Below are positions 5,641 to 6,101 of a stretch of DNA of 6,101 nucleotides, piece by piece. Made by a program: the position numbers and the translations under genes. Numbering within the stretch: position 1 is the first letter of the stretch; every line of letters starts with the position of its first letter. A model generated the notes under the pieces. That model worked only from the letters and a program-made list of their open reading frames with translations, was not told the origin of the DNA and ran no database searches. Origin of the DNA: Methanobacteriota archaeon (GTDB lineage: Archaea; Thermoplasmatota; Thermoplasmata; RBG-16-68-12; EA-27); contig JACQPO010000043.1 of assembly GCA_016207545.1 (NCBI GenBank), forward strand, positions 1 through 6,101, written 5' to 3'.

Positions 5641-6101
5641 CCGTGCGGCCCGTCAGCGTCCTCGGCATCGGGGAGACACAGTTCGGCGAGCTGTGGGACC
5701 GCTCGTTCCGGGAACTCGGGATCGAGGCGGGTCTCCGGGCGATTTCCGACGCGAAGATTGCCGCGGAGCAGGTGGACGCGCTCTACGTGGGCAACATGAG
5801 TGCGGGGAAGTTCATCGACCAGGAGCACGTGTCCACGCTTGTCGCAGACTACGCGGGGCTCGCGGACCAACACCTGCCCACCGTCCGCGTCGAGGGTGGC
5901 GGGGCGTGCGGCGCGATCGCGATCCAGCAGGCCGCGATGTCGATCGTCTCCGGCGTGCACGACATCGTCGTCGTCGGCGGCGCGGAGAAGATGACGGACG
6001 TCGGCGACCTCGAGGCGATGCAGATCCTGTCGAGCACGACGGACCAGGAATGGGAGTCCGTGTTCGGCGCCACGTTCGCCGGGCTGTACGCGATGATGGC
6101 C
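5637..6101 (+). CDS. Thiolase (acetyl-CoA C-acetyltransferase), 3' partial
   Basis: This is the thiolase expected to make acetoacetyl-CoA from two acetyl-CoA, the step before HMG-CoA synthase. The window holds the first 155 residues, with the frame open to the last base. It begins with a thiolase N-terminal strand (VSVLGIGETQFGEL, 7-20) and has the segment VDALYVGNMSAGKF (46-59). The active-site cysteine Cys91 sits in VEGGGACGAIAIQQAA, followed by VHDIVVVGGAEKMTDV (107-122), the usual core of the SCP2/archaeal thiolase branch. The catalytic His and second Cys lie beyond the window. The ATG overlaps the HMG-CoA synthase stop as ATGA. In archaea this pair forms a complex held together by a DUF35 protein that channels acetoacetyl-CoA, so a DUF35 gene is expected next. 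The branch resembles sterol-carrier-type thiolases, so assignment to acetoacetyl-CoA synthesis rests partly on context. Confidence 0.93.
   Translation, partial: MTVRPVSVLGIGETQFGELWDRSFRELGIEAGLRAISDAKIAAEQVDALYVGNMSAGKFIDQEHVSTLVADYAGLADQHLPTVRVEGGGACGAIAIQQAAMSIVSGVHDIVVVGGAEKMTDVGDLEAMQILSSTTDQEWESVFGATFAGLYAMMA

Noticed and set aside
1..6101. CRISPR arrays, tRNA or rRNA genes, insertion sequences
   Set aside because: No regularly spaced repeats, cloverleaf-like segments, rRNA motifs, transposase reading frames or terminal inverted repeats were seen.

Overview
The window looks archaeal, most likely a GC-rich euryarchaeote of the Thermoplasmatota type; the lineage is an inference. The evidence is a TTATATA box with a BRE-like element about 40 bases before a start codon, strong GGAGGTGA-type ribosome binding sites, and an HTH regulator / archaeal-type HMG-CoA synthase / thiolase gene order typical of archaea. 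All supported genes are on the + strand. GC is high throughout, and third codon positions look more GC-biased in the second half by eye.

Positions 1-3180 hold a tightly packed membrane redox operon. It starts with a four-cluster [4Fe-4S] subunit of the NrfC/PsrB/DmsB type, whose 5' end lies outside the window. A 10-helix NrfD/PsrC/ActC-type quinone-interacting membrane protein follows, then a membrane-anchored Ig-like protein, then a membrane-anchored cupredoxin. Junctions are 4 bases apart or overlap as ATGA. The exception is a 75-base gap before the cupredoxin, which may mark a frameshift at a G6 run. The set suggests a complex moving electrons between a membrane quinone, Fe-S clusters and an extracytoplasmic copper protein, with its catalytic subunit probably encoded upstream. 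The cupredoxin carries the five side-chain ligands of a CuA site, but with seven extra residues between the two cysteines. This is the most unusual feature of the window.

Positions 3181-3339 contain no gene. They hold two GC-rich hairpins, each followed by a similar polypyrimidine tract, probably terminating the redox operon. Next comes an unrecognised 165-residue protein (3340-3837) with a histidine cluster.

Positions 3838-6101 hold the start of a mevalonate operon: a clear promoter, an XRE-family regulator, HMG-CoA synthase with its Glu/Cys/His catalytic residues, and the first 155 residues of a thiolase that runs off the end. The last two would convert acetyl-CoA through acetoacetyl-CoA to HMG-CoA for isoprenoid lipid synthesis. 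In other archaea they form one channelling complex with a DUF35 scaffold protein, whose gene would be expected just downstream.
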